Source: Oxytricha trifallax
Taxonomy: Eukaryota; Ciliophora; Spirotrichea; Sporadotrichida; Oxytrichidae
Reading direction: 5' to 3'
Length of the DNA stretch: 64,000 nucleotides
NCBI GenBank assembly: GCA_000711775.1
Contig: ARYC01000137.1
Coordinates: forward strand, 1-64,000
The notes below the pieces were generated by a model that searched no databases, was not told the DNA's origin, and worked only from the letters and a program-made list of their open reading frames with translations. Positions 11,892 through 25,278 of this stretch are shown one piece after another. Both the position numbers and the translations under genes were made by a program. The stretch's first letter is position 1. Every line of letters starts with the position of its first letter.

Positions 11892-13243
11892 AGCAAATGT
11901 TGGCAACAATCGACAACCTACCAAGAGTAGCCAAAGACACCAAGAATCGCGACGACGAGCGTGTAATTGATTAGATTAACTTTTAAAACGAACTATTACA
12001 TATTACACTTTTAAGTTTAAGTCTAAATCAATCAAACCTTCCAAACCATCACAACCTCCCTCGCTTGCGCGCATTCGAGACACCAACTTCGTAGCTATAG
12101 CCAATCACTGTCGTTTCGTTCCATCACATAGCATTCCTAGCAATAACGAGCATGAATCACTACGTTTTGCACCCATTAACATTGAATTGTCCATTTAACA
12201 TTCTCAGCTCTCACTCCCACCATCATAAAGCACTCTCATCGCAGTATATCTCCAGTAGCTGCTAGTATTGGCACCAATAGCTTAGAGAAGTTGTCAACAA
12301 TTGCACTGTAAGCGTTAGAATAGTGTTCAACAACAAAGAAATCGATTTGAAGCTAAGTTATTGGTTCTATAGCTAGATTTGCTGCTTACTATCACTATTA
12401 GCAACATTTTCGTTCTTGATCATTCGAACAGCCTGGGACTTATGACCAAGTTTTAAATATTTAATTTCTAATTAATTTATCAAAATTCCTATCTTTTTCT
12501 ATTTTATCAATATTCATTCTTACACTCTTTAGACTTATATACCTATGACTCTATAAATTTATGAAGATATTATCTCAATGTGATTGAATGACATGGTAAA
12601 TTTTAATAGGAAGAATAAAATAAAAGTAATTTGATGAATACCATCGAAGATAGTATTAGATATGTATATTTAACAATAAAAAGACGATTGAGAAAAATCG
12701 TAAAGTCGCAGTGAAGAGATTTGTAAATAAATTAAAATATATTTATCAAGTCTTATAATACAATGTTAAGAAGCAAACAGCTTTCACCTTTAACTTAAAA
12801 TTTAGAGGGGGGGTAATAGAATTTAATTAATTTAAATAAAAAAAAACATCTACAAAAATTCTAAAAAATACATAAATATTTCTCATTTAGATTATGAATA
12901 CTACACCCATAAAATTAAAAATTATATCTACTAATAATTTGATGAATATATTTGATAAGTCTATTCAATCACACTACTCTTTTTAAATAATGTTTTTTAT
13001 ATATTGAAAATCACTTTGATTTAAGAATAATAATTATAATATATTATTATATTGAATTATTCATAAATAATTGCATATTAAATCAAAAATATCTCATTAA
13101 ATTAAAATTTATTGATTTAAGTTTGATCGTATGAAGTGTATTAAGCTAAATATATATAACTTACTAATTTTTCTGTAAATAATTTCTCATTCTTTAGTGT
13201 CTTCAAGATTTAATATTTGATTAAATATTAACAAGGGGAGTCG
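11892..13243. other. Intergenic, grading from GC-rich to AT-rich
   Basis: After the transposase stop the sequence remains moderately GC-rich to about 12450, then becomes strongly AT-rich with no ORF of note. No inverted repeat clearly marking the transposon end was found. TTTAAGTTTAAGTCTAAATC near 12012 loosely resembles sequence near 8398 but is not a convincing terminal repeat. Confidence 0.4.
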
Positions 13244-16200
13244 ATGTTTAGCAAAAATGTCAAAACCATTCATAAAATATTTATTTAATATAAAATTTCT
13301 TTGAATTTTATAAAATATTAAGTTAGTCTTAATAAAATGTAATTAATATTAAATCTATGAATTAGCTCTTATGTGAGAAGTTTGGATGGGTATGGGCACC
13401 CCATTTAATTTACCTACGGAGAGAAACAGCAACAAACTCATTAAAGCTCCCTAGGTGGAATACTAACAATTTTATCTAAGATAGCTTAATATATAATTTT
13501 ATTATCTTCTATCTTCAAAGTATAGGGAACATCTTGAGTATTTACTCATTGCAAATATAAATAAACAATACTATTAAATTACAATTAATAGCTATTGGAA
13601 TTTATATGATTTCAATTGGGAATATATTGCTAAACTATTAAGATATCAACAATAGTAGTAATATCTAGAGTGGGGAGAACGTCTCATCAACTATTTTAAA
13701 TAAAAAGTCTACTTATTAAAATGCCTTCAATTCACAGCAAAATTATACACTAAATCCAGAAAACTATTAAAAAATAAGTCTTTAAATAAATAAACATGAC
13801 TATATTTTTAATTTAAAATTTAAACTTTGATATTGCTATTGGAATAAGTTTCGATATTACCAATATAAAATAGTTTTAAAAGTATTTTCTTATGAATTTA
13901 ATTTTTTTTAATGACATATACTGAATAAATAGAATGTTTTTTTTTAAAAAGATAATTTAGCAATAATTGGAGTACTCAAAATTTACTGAGAATTCAAGAC
14001 ATTGAAAGATATTGTAAAATATTGTATTTATAAATTTAAAATTGAATAATTGACATTATTTAAATCTATCAAAGATATATAAGTGTAGAGTTTGAATTGG
14101 TAGAGCAGGTTTAGAGACTATAAATTTTTTTATATAAAAATTATAAAAATTTGAAAATAGACCATTACCTTAATAATTGTTGACAGACCTTGATCTTTTC
14201 TCTTCACTAAATAACTCTTGTATTAATATTAACTCTATATTTTAAAAAGAGCATAAGAAAATAGGAATTGTAGTGGTATTAAATTAATTCTTTTTAACTC
14301 TGAGTTAAGAATGACAAAAATTTTTGAAAAAAGAACTTTAATTGGTACAATTCCTTGTGACAAGTCAAGATTTGGAGGATTCAAAGAATCAGAGCTTTAT
14401 CATAAAAAATAAATTATATGTACACAAAAAGTGTTTATGTTTTGCTGATAAATCATTAATTTTATATACTTGTAGAGAGGGGCATGTTGAACAATACAAA
14501 GCAGTGGTTTTGTCCAAACGTATCGTCTTTGATAAAAAATACATCGGATTCTACACTTACATTACTTGACGAAATAAAGCATTCAGGATCAACATCATCA
14601 TCCACATCAAATCAAAATTTATCTAATCAACTCTTTATAGTAGGCCAATAATCTAGCTTAACTATTTCAAAAATATAATTTCTTATTAATTCATTGTTTA
14701 ACAAAAATTTTGAGTAAACTTTTAATGGAGTTCTAATTTGTTTAGTAGACTTTAATTTTAAGTATTTGATTAGAAAAAATAATTTATTTATTTGATTTTA
14801 TTTATTAATAAGCGAACTCTTAAAGCCACAGTTAAAGACTGCTATAATATTTATCCTAAGCTGTCTTTGTCTACTTAAATTGTATGTCAGAATAGTCAAG
14901 AAATTGCCAGTTTTATTAATGAAAGTAGGGTCACTCTTGCATATTTAAACGCAAATCTTTTTCAAAATTAATGTCCTATTTAATTAAATTTAAAAGTGTT
15001 CTTATATATAACAATTCAGATTTATGGAATTTAAAATATAAATCATGAATCAATAAATATCGATAATTTTCGAGAGGCCTCTTCAACAACTAATTCTCTT
15101 TAAAAGGACAACACTAACATTAATTTTATTAAATTCTATCCAAGTTCGGAATAAGCCTTGCTTTCATAGCTCGAATTATATAAATATTCACTTTTTAAAG
15201 GAAATCTACTATCATTTGAAGTTTTATTTTAAGTAATTTATTTTATTTAATCTAATTAAATCATATTAAAAATTCATAATAAATTATATGTACTCTTCAT
15301 TTTCTTGTTTATTTAAAAATTTATAATTTATGGTAAAATTTAAGACTTATAAAATTAATTTCAACTCGCAGTATAGAAAGTCTCTCTTAAAGGGTCTTAA
15401 ATGTCTAAAAATAATTAATTAAACGACATGGCTTTCTCAAATTTAATCAATGAATTCAATAATTAATAAATAAATAAATTTTATTTAATTGAGTTATTTT
15501 ACTTTCTCCTAATTAGATGATGATTAAAAAAAAGATGAAATAAAAGATTTTTATAGTATAAGGGAAAAATCATTATTGCTCAATGAAAATAATACGCAAT
15601 TTATAATTAAAAATTTATTAAATTTTTAATATATTTTTAGTAATTTATACTGTAAAGAGGTTTGAGCCAAGCTTCCTAATCTTATTATAATTGGGACAAT
15701 TCTTCTTAATCAAACCCTATCTCTACAGCCAAAAATTATGTCAATATATACTTTAACTTAAAAAAATAACCTAAATATAATTCAAAAAGTTAACCAATAA
15801 AGCCTTCTTTATTGATAGAAATAATTTTTAACTGTGATGATGTTGAGATCGAGTACACTTTGAGTTAGATTCCTGATAATAATATAGCCTGGATCCGTTC
15901 AGCAGGTACCCTACTTTTTATAGTCCTAGGGCTAACAGGAGGATTTTCGACCTTAATTAGTTATTTAGTAAAACAAATCGCTGGACTGTATGCTAGGACT
16001 CTTTTTGAAATCGACCTCATTAAAGAGCTTTATAAAGTTTAAGATCATAGCACAAGCGAAGAATTAAATTATAAAAAACTATGTAATTAATTGGTAAAAA
16101 GTTTTATAATTAAAATAAAATAAAATAAAAGAGGATTTGGATTTGAAAAAGGAACTAGATTCTAGAAACTTATGGTACGCTTAATATTTTATTTTTAATA

Positions 16201-18323
16201 AAACAAATAAACACTATATCATAATTTAACATTGCTTATTTGGATTATTTTTGTTCTAAAATTTTAATGTCTTTAATTTTGCCACTCTTTTAACTTTTCA
16301 AATTTTTAGGAAAATCAGTAACAGTCATTAGGAAAGCTTATAACAATCACTTTGGAGAGCAATCAAATTTAGGAAGAATTATAAAAGTTAAATATTAATG
16401 TTTATCTGGATGATTTTGTATTTAATTATATAAATATGCTAATAATAAGACTCCAAAATTGAAAGCATGGAAAGTGCTTTGGTGGAAATTTAAGGCTTAC
16501 TTTAAATTAAGAGTTGATTTCAACAATACTGATTATCAAATATATGATAAGGGTAGTATTACTTAAACATCACTAATTTCCCTTTGAAAATATATTCAAT
16601 TTTTGAATGAAACATGATACCCTTATTCAATCATTAAATTTAAGCAATAAACTTGTACGGGAACAGCTAAATTTCGTAAAGATTGTGAAGTCACTATCTA
16701 GGTTAAATAAAATCTCTAAACTTCTAACCACCCCCTACCAATACTACATACTTCAACATATGAGTCGGAATGTGATAATGATTGAAAAAGATGCAAGCGG
16801 CAACGCAGAGGATTTAGGTTATTCTAAAACGGATCTCTTCGCTATTCAAAAATATGACTTGTCCGGCAATATTAAGCGCCTATTTAGTAACTAGAAATTT
16901 TACAATATATTTTAAGGAGTACTGTATGATCAAAGTGAACTAAATAGGGGTTATGGGGTATTTAAAACTCTTTTAAAATTAATAGAAGGAAGTAAATAGG
17001 AGGATACTGGATGACCTTTTATGCACCTGCCTCTCTCATTAAATGGCAAAAAAGAAAAAATCCTCAGATGAAAACTTATTTATCAATCGACTGACATCTG
17101 GAAGAACGGCATCTTCAAAGAGGTAGAAGTTCACTAACGATAAATTTCTCAGCGCTACCAACATTCACAGGATGTCATAAAATCAATGAAAAGTTATTTT
17201 GCTTAAATTTTAGACAATTCTAATACTTTATATTACTTAAAAATTTTTAATGAATAAAAATATAAGTATGTCTGAGGAGTATAATTAAGACTAGTATCAA
17301 TAAACTAAAATTATCATCTCTAAAACAAGTATATTATGATTTAATTTAAAACAGTTGACATGGACCTTTCATCTTAACGACCTCTCACTAATCATAGTGG
17401 TTTAATATAAAAATCTTTATAATAATTTCCCCCTCATTAAATGATTATAATTTTAGTGACTTATCAAAGACCTTCCAACATGATGATGAGTCAGTATCAG
17501 CAACTGTGAATTTTCTATATTTTTAATTAAAAAATCCATTTTTAAAAAGAATAAGACAAATGATCATATGTTGATTCCTTTCAAAAGCAGAAGCCAAGAA
17601 TTTTATTACAAACGAGATCTAAATGAATAATTTAAATTTTCCATTTTTGTTTTATGACTAATTTTTTATTAAGCCGAGCAACTATTGTAGGAATACATTC
17701 AAAATTGGGAAATTATTTATAATTAAATTATTATTATATCAATTTATTGGCAGTTAAAGTTGGCCAATTTAAACGATCTTGGGCTCATTGGATAGAGAAT
17801 TCAAAATTAGCTGGACTTTATTATTGGCAGTACTATTTTATCGCATCCCTGGAGCGAGATAACTTGACTTTATTTAAACCCTCTAAATTCATTAAATTAT
17901 CCCCTCACATTAAAGTCAAGTTATCTCGCTCCAGGGATGCGATAAAATAGTACCGCTAGTTGTAAAGTCCAGCTAAGTTTGAATTCTCTATCGAATGAGC
18001 CCAAGATCGTTTAAATTGACAAACTTTAACTGCCAATAAATTGATATAATAATAATTTAATTATAAATAATTTCCCTATTTTGAATGTATTCCTACAATA
18101 TTGGATCCAAGAGTTCCAAATCAATGAGTAGGTACGCCTAAAAACCGCAATTTAACAAAGATGACCAGCTCTACTTCGATGATGATGAATTTCAGATAAT
18201 TTGAAATTTTTTTATGGAAATCTGATAGTGAGAATTATACATATTATGTTATAATAATTTCAGATACATGACTAGAGGAGAAGCAACAACAACAAAAATC
18301 ATCTTTCTTAGAAATTTCAGTGA
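13244..18323 (+). CDS. Ciliate multi-segment membrane protein (interrupted by introns/IESs)
   Basis: Several coding segments on the plus strand, open only when TAA/TAG are Gln, appear to form one gene. They are: a start at 13244 (MFSKNVKTIHK); SLDGYGHPIQFTYGEKQQQT then GGILTILSKIAQ (13373-13500); a Ser/Thr-rich segment near 14485-14660; NNIAWIRSAGTLLFIVLGLT followed by SYLVKQIAGLYARTLFEIDL (15870-16040), a transmembrane helix; LKAWKVLWWKFKAYFKLRVD (16460-16540); the stretch at 16607-17010; a basic segment at 17043; and a C-terminal acidic tail DDQLYFDDDEFQIHDQRR ending at TGA 18321. The yG-pi--y-g-----GG motif at the N-terminus resembles a large ciliate membrane-protein family; the exact function is unknown. 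Exact exon limits are not all resolved, and a fold-back MITE and at least one small IES lie inside it. Confidence 0.6.
17683..18100. mobile_element. Fold-back MITE-like IES, TA family, copy 1
   Basis: The 414-bp element 17685-18098 is flanked by TA on both sides and begins TTGTAGGAATACATT with the exact inverse at the right end. The two halves pair over most of their length (GCATCCCTGGAGCGAGATAA is matched by TTATCTCGCTCCAGGGATGC), leaving a short loop near 17880-17910. Deleting it with one TA joins AGCCGAGCAACT to ATTGGATCC in frame with the membrane protein gene. A second copy lies at 41102-41520. TA duplication and fold-back structure suggest Tc1/mariner-type mobilisation. Confidence 0.9.
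18188..18266 (+). other. IES, 68 bp, pointer AATTTCAGATA
   Basis: Direct repeats at 18188-18198 and 18256-18266. Removing the interval and one repeat joins GATGATGATGAATTTCAG to ATACATGACTAG in frame and leads to the terminal TGA of the membrane protein gene. Without removal the frame stops at once. Confidence 0.85.
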
Positions 18324-19222
18324 GTAATATGATTCATTGAGTAAATTACACCTTGCCTCACTAAGTTGTTTAAGAACTTAAATTCTATAGAATATATATC
18401 TTGTTTATATTAATAGAAAGTCATACTAAACTAAACACTTAAGTATAAACTCCTATAAATATTATATATGTTTATGATACTATATATACTATAATATAAA
18501 ATAAAATAAATATGTAGCTTACTTCAAATAATAAGGAAAGAAAGGTAATGACGCACGGATCCCTTAATTTTCTGTTTAAAATTATATTTTAATATTTAAA
18601 AATTGAGAAAAAAATAATAAATCTAATAAATTATAAAAGGAATAGTCTGTTGTGGAGGTACAGTCTAAATTAATAATAATTAGAAGATAAAATATGTTAG
18701 AATATTTAAATATAAAATAATTGGATTGCAAACTACTAAAATTAAATATCCGGATAATCAAGAAGAATTAATTTCTTGATCAAGTTAATAATAATCGGGG
18801 AAATATTCCTTTGCAAAAATTGTATATTACAATTAAAATTATAAGAAAATATTTTTAAAAATCAAGTTCTCTTTAAATTCATAAAAATCAGATAAAATAT
18901 TGATAAGAGAACTCAAATAATTAAATATAGTTTGCAATTTACGATGCTTAATTAATTAATAAATTATCAACAAGTTAATACAAGAAAAATATGATTAATT
19001 TGATTAAAACATACAGACACTAACATTTTCAATTATTTCGTAATATAAAAACAATTTTGTTTAAAAGCAGAATTCGTTTATAAACTAACATTTAAAATTA
19101 ATATTATAGTTTCTTATCTAAAAAATACAAATCAAATCTTAAGTATAAAATATGTTTTCACAAGCAATAAAGCGAGAATAAAAAATACAAAGAAGTCCTA
19201 AGAAATTTTAATAACATAATTA
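18324..19222. other. AT-rich intergenic spacer
   Basis: No open frame, repeat or structured RNA is recognisable. It separates the convergent ends of the membrane protein gene and the PME-1 gene. Confidence 0.5.
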
Positions 19223-19685
19223 CAAATAATGGGAGGAGAAGTTTCCTGTCCCCCCCCCCTCGGAAGTTTCCTGCCCCCCTCAAAAGTTTCCTGCCCCCAA
19301 CATTAATTTTTGTATTTTTTTTGCAATAAAAATATTAGAAACATATAAATTTAATACCAATTACCTTTACCATTTACGAAACAACTTTAAACGATATATA
19401 ATTTTCAAGGTAAATTATTAATATTTATCAAATTATATATTAAAAACAATTCTAAATTAATTTATGATTAATATGATTTTCATTAATATTTGAATTTATT
19501 ATCAAGGAAGTAATGATTTTTTATTATAGATTATATATAACTCGATCATAATTGATAATAAAGATTCTTAGAAATTATATATTTTTATGTATGGGGCAGG
19601 AAACTATCTTTTTGGGGGCAGGGAACTTCCCCCCTTAGGTGCATATAAAATTTTGAGGCAGGAAACTTTCCCCCCCCCAAATAAT
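19223..19685. mobile_element. G-tract MITE, copy 1
   Basis: The 447-bp element 19231-19677 lies between direct 8-bp repeats CAAATAAT. It starts with a G-rich tip followed by AAGTTTCCTG, and ends with the inverse CAGGAAACTTTC plus a C tract. The motif AAGTTTCCTGCCCCC recurs several times near each end. Related copies lie at 22725-23244 and 57365-57713. This copy sits about 20 bp beyond the PME-1 stop codon, so unlike the other two it does not split an ORF. Confidence 0.85.
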
Positions 19686-19704
19686 CTATTCTTCAAACTT
19701 TCAC

Positions 19705-20799
19705 TCAATGATTAATGACAATTTTCTTTCCACTGATACTTGTGACAACCATTTGATCAGCGAACTTAGATGGAATCTTGAACTATTGAAGGAATTGACG
19801 GAAACTCTCTGCTACTTTGCGAGGTTAATCTTCGTGAATAACATGACCAACATTTTCAAGGACAACAAGCTTAAATTTGCCCTGCATTTGAGCAATAGTC
19901 AGTTCTTTGTCCATTCTGTCACTGCTTGCTAGGAGCAATTGTTTGGGAACTCTCACATCAAGGAAGCATTGAGTAAGACCTTTGAACCAACTCTCCCAGA
20001 AATCTTTTGAGGCTAAGAGATCAGTTTTCCAGGCATATCTAGTTTCTCCTGTGGCTTCATTCAAAGTTGGAGCAACTTGATCTGGCATGGAAACTCTTGC
20101 ACTCTCAAGATCTCTTATAGTACCGCTCTTAATGCCATACTATACAACTGATTAGATAGTCTTAAACTCAGGAGGTCTGGAAAGCACAATGTTTTCCATG
20201 AATGGCAAAGCATCCATTGCACTACCTTCAACCACATCAATAACATATAATCCTTAGATTTACTTAGTCCATTCTTCTCCTGAGTAATCCTTAAGAGCTT
20301 TACTGGCTGATTTTGTAGCAATTGAACCTCCCATTGAATGACCGACAATCATAATAGATGCTTCATTGAATTTATGACAAACATATCTCATCACTTCAAT
20401 CGCATCATTTATCAAAGTCTCTTCACTTAAATCAGTAGGGTTCTCTGTAGTGTTACCACCATGACCTCTAAAATCGAAAGCAACGACCGTTGAGTCAGTT
20501 TTGAGGTATTTAGCAAGTGTTGAGAAAGAAAGAGCAGAGTGACCTGCACCATGCATGCACAAAAATACATGACCTTCAGTTCCTGATACGTAAATAGGCA
20601 CTCTTTGATCCATCATCTCCATGCTATCGAAGTAGTTTCGCCAATCTATGGGGTCGTAGCATACTCCAGCCTTTGTTGAAGGTTTCATACCGAATTTGTG
20701 AGCTTAATTTACATCTGCTGGCTTCGTATACATTTTATTTGGTTGAGGGAATGGGACTGGGGCATGTTGTGGCTTATCTTTGACATTCATATTGTCCAT
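19705..20799 (-). CDS. PPME1: Protein phosphatase methylesterase 1 (PME-1)
   Basis: A single uninterrupted frame of 364 aa from ATG 20799 to TGA 19705, with TAA/TAG read as Gln. It is an alpha/beta hydrolase: HGAGHSALSF oxyanion region, AFDFRGHGGN, the nucleophile elbow IMIVGHSMGGSIA, then VIDVVEGSAMDAL, SARVSMPDQVAP, WFKGLTQCFLDV and the late catalytic-His region LENVGHVIHED, all matching PME-1 order. The enzyme removes the C-terminal methyl ester from the catalytic subunit of PP2A-type phosphatases. The length is close to the family norm, although the acidic insert found in animals is missing. The start is chosen as the first ATG of the frame. Upstream a short acidic frame (20790-20915) might be a leader or lost exon. 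Confidence 0.93.
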
Positions 20800-21521
20800 C
20801 AGACTAAAGGATATTTAATAAATAATTGCAAATTATACTCTTGAATTTGATCTTTTTATTCCTCTTGCTCCTCCTCCATTTCTTCGTCTTCATTAATTGG
20901 CCTCATTTTCTAGTCTATAAATGAATTTTCATTAAAAATTAAAGTTATGATGCAAATTTAAGGCTACCTTGATTAGATTCCATGATTTTATGATTCTGTA
21001 AAATTTAAACTTTATATTATTATCTTAATGAATTTATCTTTTAATCATGATTATTAATTAGATTTTGTCAGTTTTTTTTTAATTTTAATTTTAATTTGAT
21101 TTTTAAATAAAAATTTGGATTAAATTATGTTTGTAAGTAAGTTCAAAATTATTTTTCTTTTAAATTCTTTTTTTCATTCTAAATTTAAATCATTCCTTAA
21201 TAAATTTAATATTTTTACAAATTTATACTATATCCTATATTAATAAGTCTATATTAGCATCTTTTTTTTTTATAAAAATTTAAATTCATTTTTTACATAT
21301 TAAAAGAGTCAAATTATAATGAAATTAAAATTTTGTTTTTAAGTATTTTTTAATTTATTTTTAAACTATTTTTTATCTTAAATTAACTTAAACCTTTATA
21401 TAATAAATAAAAATATTAAAATCAAAGAATGAATTTAGAATATTTAATTTTAGATTTATGAATTGTTAAAAGCTAAATAAATGAATAAATTTTTTAAAAA
21501 ATTGCTATGAAAAAGCAATTC
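20800..21521. other. Intergenic spacer with small acidic frame
   Basis: Mostly AT-rich. On the minus strand, 20914 to about 20803 encodes a short acidic frame (MRPINEDEEMEEEQEE...) ending in TGA just before the PME-1 ATG. It could be a 5-prime exon or an upstream ORF of PME-1, or an unrelated remnant. Nothing else is seen. Confidence 0.35.
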
Positions 21522-24500
21522 TCATGATGTAGATGGATTTCCTTGACTAGTGACTTAATTCGCCTTTCTCTTATTTTTCTTTTTCTTATTTTTTGAACTA
21601 CTTGTAGTCTGCATGTTACTATTACTTTACACTCCAGAATTGACTAAATTAGCTCCACTAATACTAGTCTCAGCCAGTTAAGCTTAATTCTGAGGAATTG
21701 CATTTTATTTCAGGTTCTTGGCATTAGTTTCAGCAGATGGTGTAATGCTTACTTGTAAGTTGTGAAGTGATGCCAACTTTGAAGCTAATTGATTTTTAGT
21801 TTAAGAAAATTCCTACATAAGCAGAGTGTTTCCACGTTAAGGGTTTTACTTTGGAGCTACTTTACGAAGTGATTAACCGGTAGGAGGATTCATTCCTAAT
21901 TCTTTGGTGATGTTAATGTTGACAAAATTCAGACTGTTTCTTCCCAAGTTTTGATTTCTATTTTAAAGTTTTTAATTAAGCAACATCTATTCTCGTTCTA
22001 TCAACAATTCTCTTTGACCTAAATTTTGACTCTTAAGTTCTAATTATTATTTGAGAAGTGTCTGTTCTTCTTCCATTAACATTTCTCTTTACCGAAGTTA
22101 CATCTCCCTTTGCTATTATTCTTTCATTTTCTCTTCCAAAGCTTATTTACGCTAATCTAATGCCTACTTCCGTTAGATTAACTCTTATTGATTTTGAACT
22201 TATTCTCTTATCATTTTTGCATTGACGAGAATATCATCAATTGACTTTCTTCGTAGTTTTTCTATTTCAATTTGAAGCAGGTCATAGAAGAGGTTCAGTC
22301 TTTCAATATTCACTTCCACTTCAGTCTATTGCTCATTTAGGAATTGTTGTAAATTATCTTGTGGGGGTTGAATAGGTTAGTTTATTTGATCTTCTGGAGA
22401 TTAAATGGGGCTATTATGCATTTGTTAATTTGGTTGGTCTTAGCTTACTGAAGGGTTTTGGGGTTTTACATCTGAACTTTGGATTTTGTTGCTTGTCTAA
22501 ACTTATTAATCTATAAGTTAAATGAAAATATACAAAGAGTTTAACTAATCAAGTTTACTATGACTGTGCAACTTACTATTGTTGATGATGCAAACTTTAG
22601 CATACTCTTTATCTGAGTTTCATGATGTTTTTTACTTTATTCCAAACTTTTTCAACAATTTTATCATAGGATTCATGCTTTTTGTAAATTTCATTAACAG
22701 CGCATTTCTCACTTTATTAAATTATTATTTTCGGGGGGGGGGGAAAGTTTCCAGCACTGGTTTATGATAAAGAAAAATTTAAGGAAGTTTCCTGCAATTT
22801 TTTTAATTTTTTTTAATTAATTTAATCTTTATAACAACTATCAACCAACTTTAGGACTAATTAAATTGTTATAATTATACTTTAATTTATTAATCAATAG
22901 TCAATATCTCTCTTCAGATTCCAAAAACTCTAACGTTTCTCATCTAATATTTTTAGGTTCTGTCTCTTAAATTTTATATTACTTTACTATAGTAATTTCA
23001 AATATTGTATCCAATTGTTAGTGTGATTCTGATTCAATTTATCTTTTTCTTACCATGCCTATGTAATGTTTGACTGTATTTTTTTGAGATACTTCAATGG
23101 TGAATAATATGCTCTTAATATTGAATAGGTCATAAAAATATTAAATTTGTTTATTTATGTAAAACTTATTAAATTTAACAGAAAGAAAAAAACAGTGCAG
23201 GAAACTTCCTCGAGTGCAGGAAACTTTCCCCCCCCCTTATTTTCATTAAATAATCAATTTATTTAGAGGAGAGAATAGTGAAACTAATGTATTAAACATT
23301 GTTTTAAAGGTGAATTCTCACAAAGCCTCATGTTTGATTCAATAATATAAAACGATACTTATCCAATTTGGCATTGCTAACACATCACTTCATTTATTAC
23401 ATTCTATGGCAGTGTGAATTAGTTGGGGTTTAGTTGTGCATAGCCTTCTTATTTATTTTGATTGATATTTTGAGTATCTGGTTAGAGGGTATTAACAATT
23501 TTATTCCAGGGATTTTAGGTCTGGTTGGAATTTATAGGTAGCTTGGAACTAGATTAAATTTAATCCCACTTCATTTAATTAGGATTATTTTATGGTATTA
23601 ATTCAAATGGGTTTTACTGCTACTACTATCCATGCTTTTTATAAGGATTAAGATTTAAGAAATTTCGTCTAGGACCGATATCATACTCACTTTCTGTCTG
23701 AGGGACATTTTGTTGCTATTGCTACCTTTGCTAATCAGTCAGACTCTCTTAGAATTTTTAGTCTTTCAAAGAGCTTTGTTTTATCGGTGATTATTGATTC
23801 TGTGTTTATGGACTAATCGTTTACTATTACTGATTTGGCAATTATTGCTATAGTTACTATTAATGCTATTAGATGGTAGAAATCAATTTTTAACTATTGA
23901 AATTTTTAATTTCTAAATCTTAACCCACACCAAATTCGTTTGGATTTAACTCTTGTCCCTAACTTACCGCATCGTAAGGTTCATTCTTATCTTAGAGTTA
24001 CTTTATTTTCTCTAGCCATTCAAGCTACTGTTGCTAATAAAGCTAGTACTATTGCTGAATTTCCTAAACAACCAAACTTTAAGTTGGAGTTAGTTGCTGA
24101 GACTTCAATTCCTCGAAATAATTCTCTATATATTATTGCTGTTTCTCAATGAGTTAGGCTTAGTCAGAGTCGAAATGGTATTGTATCTTTGATTTATCTG
24201 AAACTTAATTCATTTGATAATCAAATTATTAGTCTAAATCAAGATCTTGAGTGTTTAGAATGGGGATTTAAGGGTGCTGAGAAGTAGAATCTTAGTTTTG
24301 CCGTTAATTTTAATTTTATGTTAAAGAGCTGGCTGGATTGAATTATTGCTGAATTAATTGCTATGAAATAAAGTCAATAGAGGGTTCAGGATTCATAATT
24401 TCCTAACCCTTTCTTTTCTATCTCTTAGTAAATGACTTAAAATATAATTGCGAAAGTTTAGCTTTAGCAAAAATATTTTGATATTCTTTAATTTTTAAGA

Positions 24501-25278
24501 CTGATTTGACTACGTTAACAAGTTTTGCTGTTAGCTCTTGCTCAATCGATTGATATTGATATTGCTTTTATTTCCAATCCCACTGTTATTATTGCTAAAT
24601 AAATCAAACATCTATTGAGTTTCCTACAATTAATGCTGAAGCACCTGCTGCTATAATCTATTGTTGCTCAATGAGTTCTCAGTTTAATTGAGTTACTAAC
24701 TCAACTATGCTTACTATGTTAGTTGTGATAAACTAGAGAGATTCTGGATTAATTACTGCGAATTGGCTATCTATTACTAAGTCTGCTATTGAATTTAGGG
24801 AGGCTATTTATTCAGTAAAAAAGAGTTTGGCTTTAACTTTTTAATGCCTGCGATGTCTTGATAAGAATTTGAGTTGAGGGAGGAGGTGCTTGATAAGTTT
24901 GGTGAGACTTTTTGTTAATGCTGAGTGTAATTAAGGAAGGCATTTGAATTCAAAAGATCTTAGTTGTCTTGCTACAGGAATGGGTTGATTGTCTACTTTT
25001 AAGTCAACTGCTCAGACGATGCATTACTCTCGCTAGCAGATTTATTGTTCAAGAAGTAATAAAATACCAAAAAAATTAAAGAGGCATATTTCAACTGCAT
25101 TATTTCTGATTAAAATACTTTAAAATTAAGCAATATTAGAAATTTGGCTTTCCATTATACCTACATTATTAATACTATTCACTTGAGCATCAACTTATTA
25201 AGTAATTTAAGAGTCTTGTGAAGAATCTTAATGCATTTGATTTATAGCAGGCTTTGATGTGTCTAAATCTTTTTGCAT
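21522..25278 (-). CDS. Gln/Asn-rich coiled-coil protein, interrupted by intron(s) and a MITE IES
   Basis: The gene starts near ATG 25278 (MQKDLDTSKPAINQMHQDSS) and ends at TGA 21522. The N-terminal half (25060-23300) is Gln/Asn/Ser-rich (for example NPFELIPQNNPNQMKW). The middle (SEKCAVNEIYKKHESYDKIV) and the region from about 22350 to 22000 form a long heptad-like coiled coil rich in Gln, Glu and Lys (KQALDQRKQALEEKMKEQQQ). The tail is Ser/Asn-rich with a Lys-rich patch (SSSKNKKKKNKRK). A GT-AG intron lies at about 22513-22578. An 8-bp-pointer MITE at 22733 splits the exon encoding LMKIII. The exon structure near 25060-25140 is unresolved. No enzymatic domain is visible; a scaffold or structural role is possible. 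Confidence 0.7.
22725..23244. mobile_element. G-tract MITE acting as IES, copy 2
   Basis: The 504-bp element 22733-23236 has an 8-bp direct repeat TTATTTTC on each side. The ends are a G tract plus AAAGTTTCC and its inverse GGAAACTTTC plus a C tract, with a second inner AAGTTTCCTGC/GCAGGAAACTTCC pair. On the minus strand, excision leaving one GAAAATAA joins GATTATTTAATG to AAAATAATAATTTAATAAAG in frame with the coiled-coil gene, so the element behaves as an IES inside an exon. Confidence 0.88.

Noticed and set aside
22450..22470. CCCCAAAACCC telomere-like motif as a second TBE end
   Set aside because: It lies within the open frame of the coiled-coil gene (codons for VKPQNPS) and has no partner inverted repeat or target duplication nearby.
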